Assembly (NCBI RefSeq): GCF_004299445.1
Contig: NZ_SCTC01000083.1
Location: 1 to 64,000, forward strand
Source: Phenylobacterium sp.
GTDB lineage: Bacteria; Pseudomonadota; Alphaproteobacteria; Caulobacterales; Caulobacteraceae
Direction of reading: 5' to 3'
Length of the DNA: 64,000 nucleotides
A program made the translations under genes and the position numbers. This document shows positions 62,421-64,000 of this stretch, one piece after another. A model generated the notes under the pieces. The model was not told the DNA's origin. It saw only the letters and a list, made by a program, of their open reading frames with translations, and did no database searches. Positions within the stretch are counted from its first letter, which is position 1. The number at the start of each line of letters is the position of its first letter.

Positions 62421-64000
62421 CTACTCGCCCAGATTGACTCTGAGCTCGACCCCGTAGGTGCGGGGCTCGGCGAAGTAGAGTTGGGTCAACACGCCCGCGG
62501 TGGGCACGGCCGACAGGCGGTGCGCGACGTTGTTCAGGTTCTTGCCCCAGAGCGACGCCCGCCAGCGGCCCTTGGGCTCGACGTAGGTGAGGCTGGCGTC
62601 CCAGACGCTGTAGGCCTTCTGGCGTCCCTGCGGCACGTTGAGCGTGTCGGTGAAGTGCGCGCCTTCATGCGACCAGGCGACATCGGGCGTGATCGTGCCG
62701 CCGCCCGCGAGCTCGAAATCGTAGGAGACGCCGATGCGGCTGGTGATCTCGGGCACGCGGGTGGGCACGAGCAGGCAGGGTCCCTTCAGCGAGCGGTCAC
62801 GCAGGCCGCCGCAGGGATTGGCCGCCGTGGCCGCGCCGCCCGACAGGTTGGCCACGAAGCTGGTGTAGTCGGCGTCCAGGTAACCCACCGAAGCGGTGAC
62901 CGTCAGGTTGTCGACCGGGAGAGCGGTCACCTCGAACTCGACGCCGCGGGCGCGCTCGTTGGCGTTGTTGGCGACCACCTGCTCCTCGCCCGTGCCGACC
63001 GTGGCCGGACGGAAAACCGAGACCTGCAGGTCGCTGTACTTGTTCCAGAACGCCGCCACGTTCACGCGCAGGCGGTTCTCCATCCAGTCGGACTTGAGGC
63101 CGACCTCGAAGGCCCTGGCCTTCTCCGGGCGGAACGGTCCGATGGTGGCGGCCGAAGCGGCGCGCGAGTTGAAGCCGCCGCTTTTGAAGCCCGTCGAATA
63201 GCTGGCGTAGACCATCGCGTCGTCGTTGATCTGATAGTTTCCGCCCAGGTGGTAGGTGAACCGGGACCAGTCCTCGGATGCGGTCACCGCGGGCGTCGCC
63301 GCGAAGGTGGCGATCGGGCGCTGCAGACGGCGCACGAAGTCCTTCTCCTGCCAGGAATACCGGCCGCCCGCCGTCAGGGTCAGCTGGTCCGTGACGCTGA
63401 AGTCGACCTGGGCGAAGCCGGCCGCGGTCTTTTCCTTCTGCCGCGAGGCCTCGTATGTCTGGGTCGCCAGGAAGAAGATCTGGTCAGCGTCCCACTTCGT
63501 ACGGCCGGCGTAGGCGCCGGCGACGAACTGCAACGGGCCTTCGAATTCCGACTCGAAGCGCAGCTCCTGCGACATCGTCTTGTGGCGCTTGGAGGCGGTC
63601 GTCTCGAAGAACGCCAGGTCGGTGACGTCGAAGTCGCTGTAAGAGAAGTTCGAGCTGCGCACGATCCCGCTGATGGAGACCAGCCGGTAGCCCTGACCCT
63701 TGTAGGTCAGGTTGACCGTTCCGGCGTAGGTGTCCTGGAAGTCGCCGCTCGGGAAGTTGCGCATGGCGACGAAGGGGTCGGTGGGTCCGCCAGGGAAGCC
63801 GAAGCCGGGCCGTCCGATCCGCGACAGCGCGTCGGTCGGGAACGAACCGTTCACGCCACTCACCGAGTCGCTGCGATCCTTCACGTAGGAGTAGCTGGCG
63901 TTGACCTCGAGATCCTCGGTCGCGTTCCAACGCATGGCTAGACGGATCGACTGCACGTCGTCGCCGGCCAGCCACTCTTCGACGGGCTGCAGGCCCGTGG
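62421..64000 (-). CDS. TonB-dependent receptor, C-terminal part (cut by window end)
   Basis: At least 525 residues; the reading frame stays open to the window end, so the gene begins beyond it. Beta-barrel strands alternate throughout (for example GGRYSWQEKDF, YASYSTGFKSGGFNS), and the C-terminus ends YGVELRVNLGE. A second outer-membrane receptor for the catabolic region, likely specific for the substrate handled by the genes downstream (VOC, transporter, CMD-like, ABM). Confidence 0.9.
   Translation of the reverse strand, partial: TGLQPVEEWLAGDDVQSIRLAMRWNATEDLEVNASYSYVKDRSDSVSGVNGSFPTDALSRIGRPGFGFPGGPTDPFVAMRNFPSGDFQDTYAGTVNLTYKGQGYRLVSISGIVRSSNFSYSDFDVTDLAFFETTASKRHKTMSQELRFESEFEGPLQFVAGAYAGRTKWDADQIFFLATQTYEASRQKEKTAAGFAQVDFSVTDQLTLTAGGRYSWQEKDFVRRLQRPIATFAATPAVTASEDWSRFTYHLGGNYQINDDAMVYASYSTGFKSGGFNSRAASAATIGPFRPEKARAFEVGLKSDWMENRLRVNVAAFWNKYSDLQVSVFRPATVGTGEEQVVANNANERARGVEFEVTALPVDNLTVTASVGYLDADYTSFVANLSGGAATAANPCGGLRDRSLKGPCLLVPTRVPEITSRIGVSYDFELAGGGTITPDVAWSHEGAHFTDTLNVPQGRQKAYSVWDASLTYVEPKGRWRASLWGKNLNNVAHRLSAVPTAGVLTQLYFAEPRTYGVELRVNLGE

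Overview
The window is GC-rich, densely packed bacterial DNA. It looks like an alphaproteobacterium of the Caulobacterales (Caulobacter or Phenylobacterium type). This is inferred from two TonB-dependent receptors, a HisKA_2/HWE-type histidine kinase, a perfect CtrA-type box (TTAA-N7-TTAA) and a GGAAC...GTT stress-sigma-like promoter. I see no rRNA, tRNA, CRISPR array, insertion sequence or phage gene. About 53 protein genes can be supported; two are cut by the window ends.

Layout. 1-2.4 kb: an RND efflux permease (partial) and its lipoprotein adaptor, divergent from a TetR repressor, with a GATC-rich operator between them. 2.5-7.2 kb: a lipoprotein combining thioredoxin-like, c-heme, PHM-like copper and EF-hand segments, a secreted alpha/beta hydrolase, and a divergent amidase. 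7.5-10.8 kb: a three-gene cassette of an unknown 205-aa protein, a HopA1-family protein and a Ser/Thr kinase with a possible peptide-recognition domain. Kinase plus HopA1 is the pairing that dehydrates Ser/Thr in class V lanthipeptide and thioamitide pathways, so this is the best candidate for an undescribed modification system. 10.9-14.2 kb: thiolase, two tiny proteins (one LysM-like) and a D-aminoacylase-like amidohydrolase. 14.3-17.3 kb: large-subunit catalase and a soluble histidine kinase. 17.4-21.8 kb: glycosyltransferase, FAD oxidoreductase, DegT aminotransferase and epimerase, probably for a surface glycan. 22.3-24.8 kb: MerR regulator, acyl-CoA dehydrogenase and a LuxR regulator. 24.8-32.6 kb: two exported TPR-CHAT caspase-like proteins flanking a tandem winged-helix regulator and a small exported protein. 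32.6-37.7 kb: a secreted beta-propeller amidohydrolase and a PafA-like phosphatase.

37.7-64 kb is a large aromatic-catabolic region. A TonB receptor leads into pcaH-pcaG-pcaB-pcaL (protocatechuate 3,4-cleavage). Upstream are a major facilitator transporter, a DUF3237 protein, a glutathione S-transferase, a MarR regulator, a 4,5-dihydroxyphthalate decarboxylase-like protein, a Gfo/Idh/MocA dehydrogenase and a Rieske oxygenase. Together they read as phthalate to protocatechuate to beta-ketoadipate, lacking only the oxygenase reductase and the last thiolytic steps. Beyond this lie an alpha/beta hydrolase, an acyl-CoA ligase, an FMN reductase, a second MarR and a short MetE-like methyltransferase. 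Then comes a tightly overlapped operon of an APH-type kinase, an enolase homologue with an altered active site, a 2-hydroxyacid dehydrogenase and a hydrolase homologue without its nucleophile serine. An ABM protein, a carboxymuconolactone-decarboxylase-like protein, a transporter, a VOC protein and a second TonB receptor (partial) complete it.

Six promoter regions between 43.7 and 59.4 kb carry the same AT-rich palindrome, TTAG-N4-CTAA (up to two mismatches). Two of the six share an identical 16-mer. This points to one MarR-type regulon tying the phthalate genes to the less understood genes beyond them.
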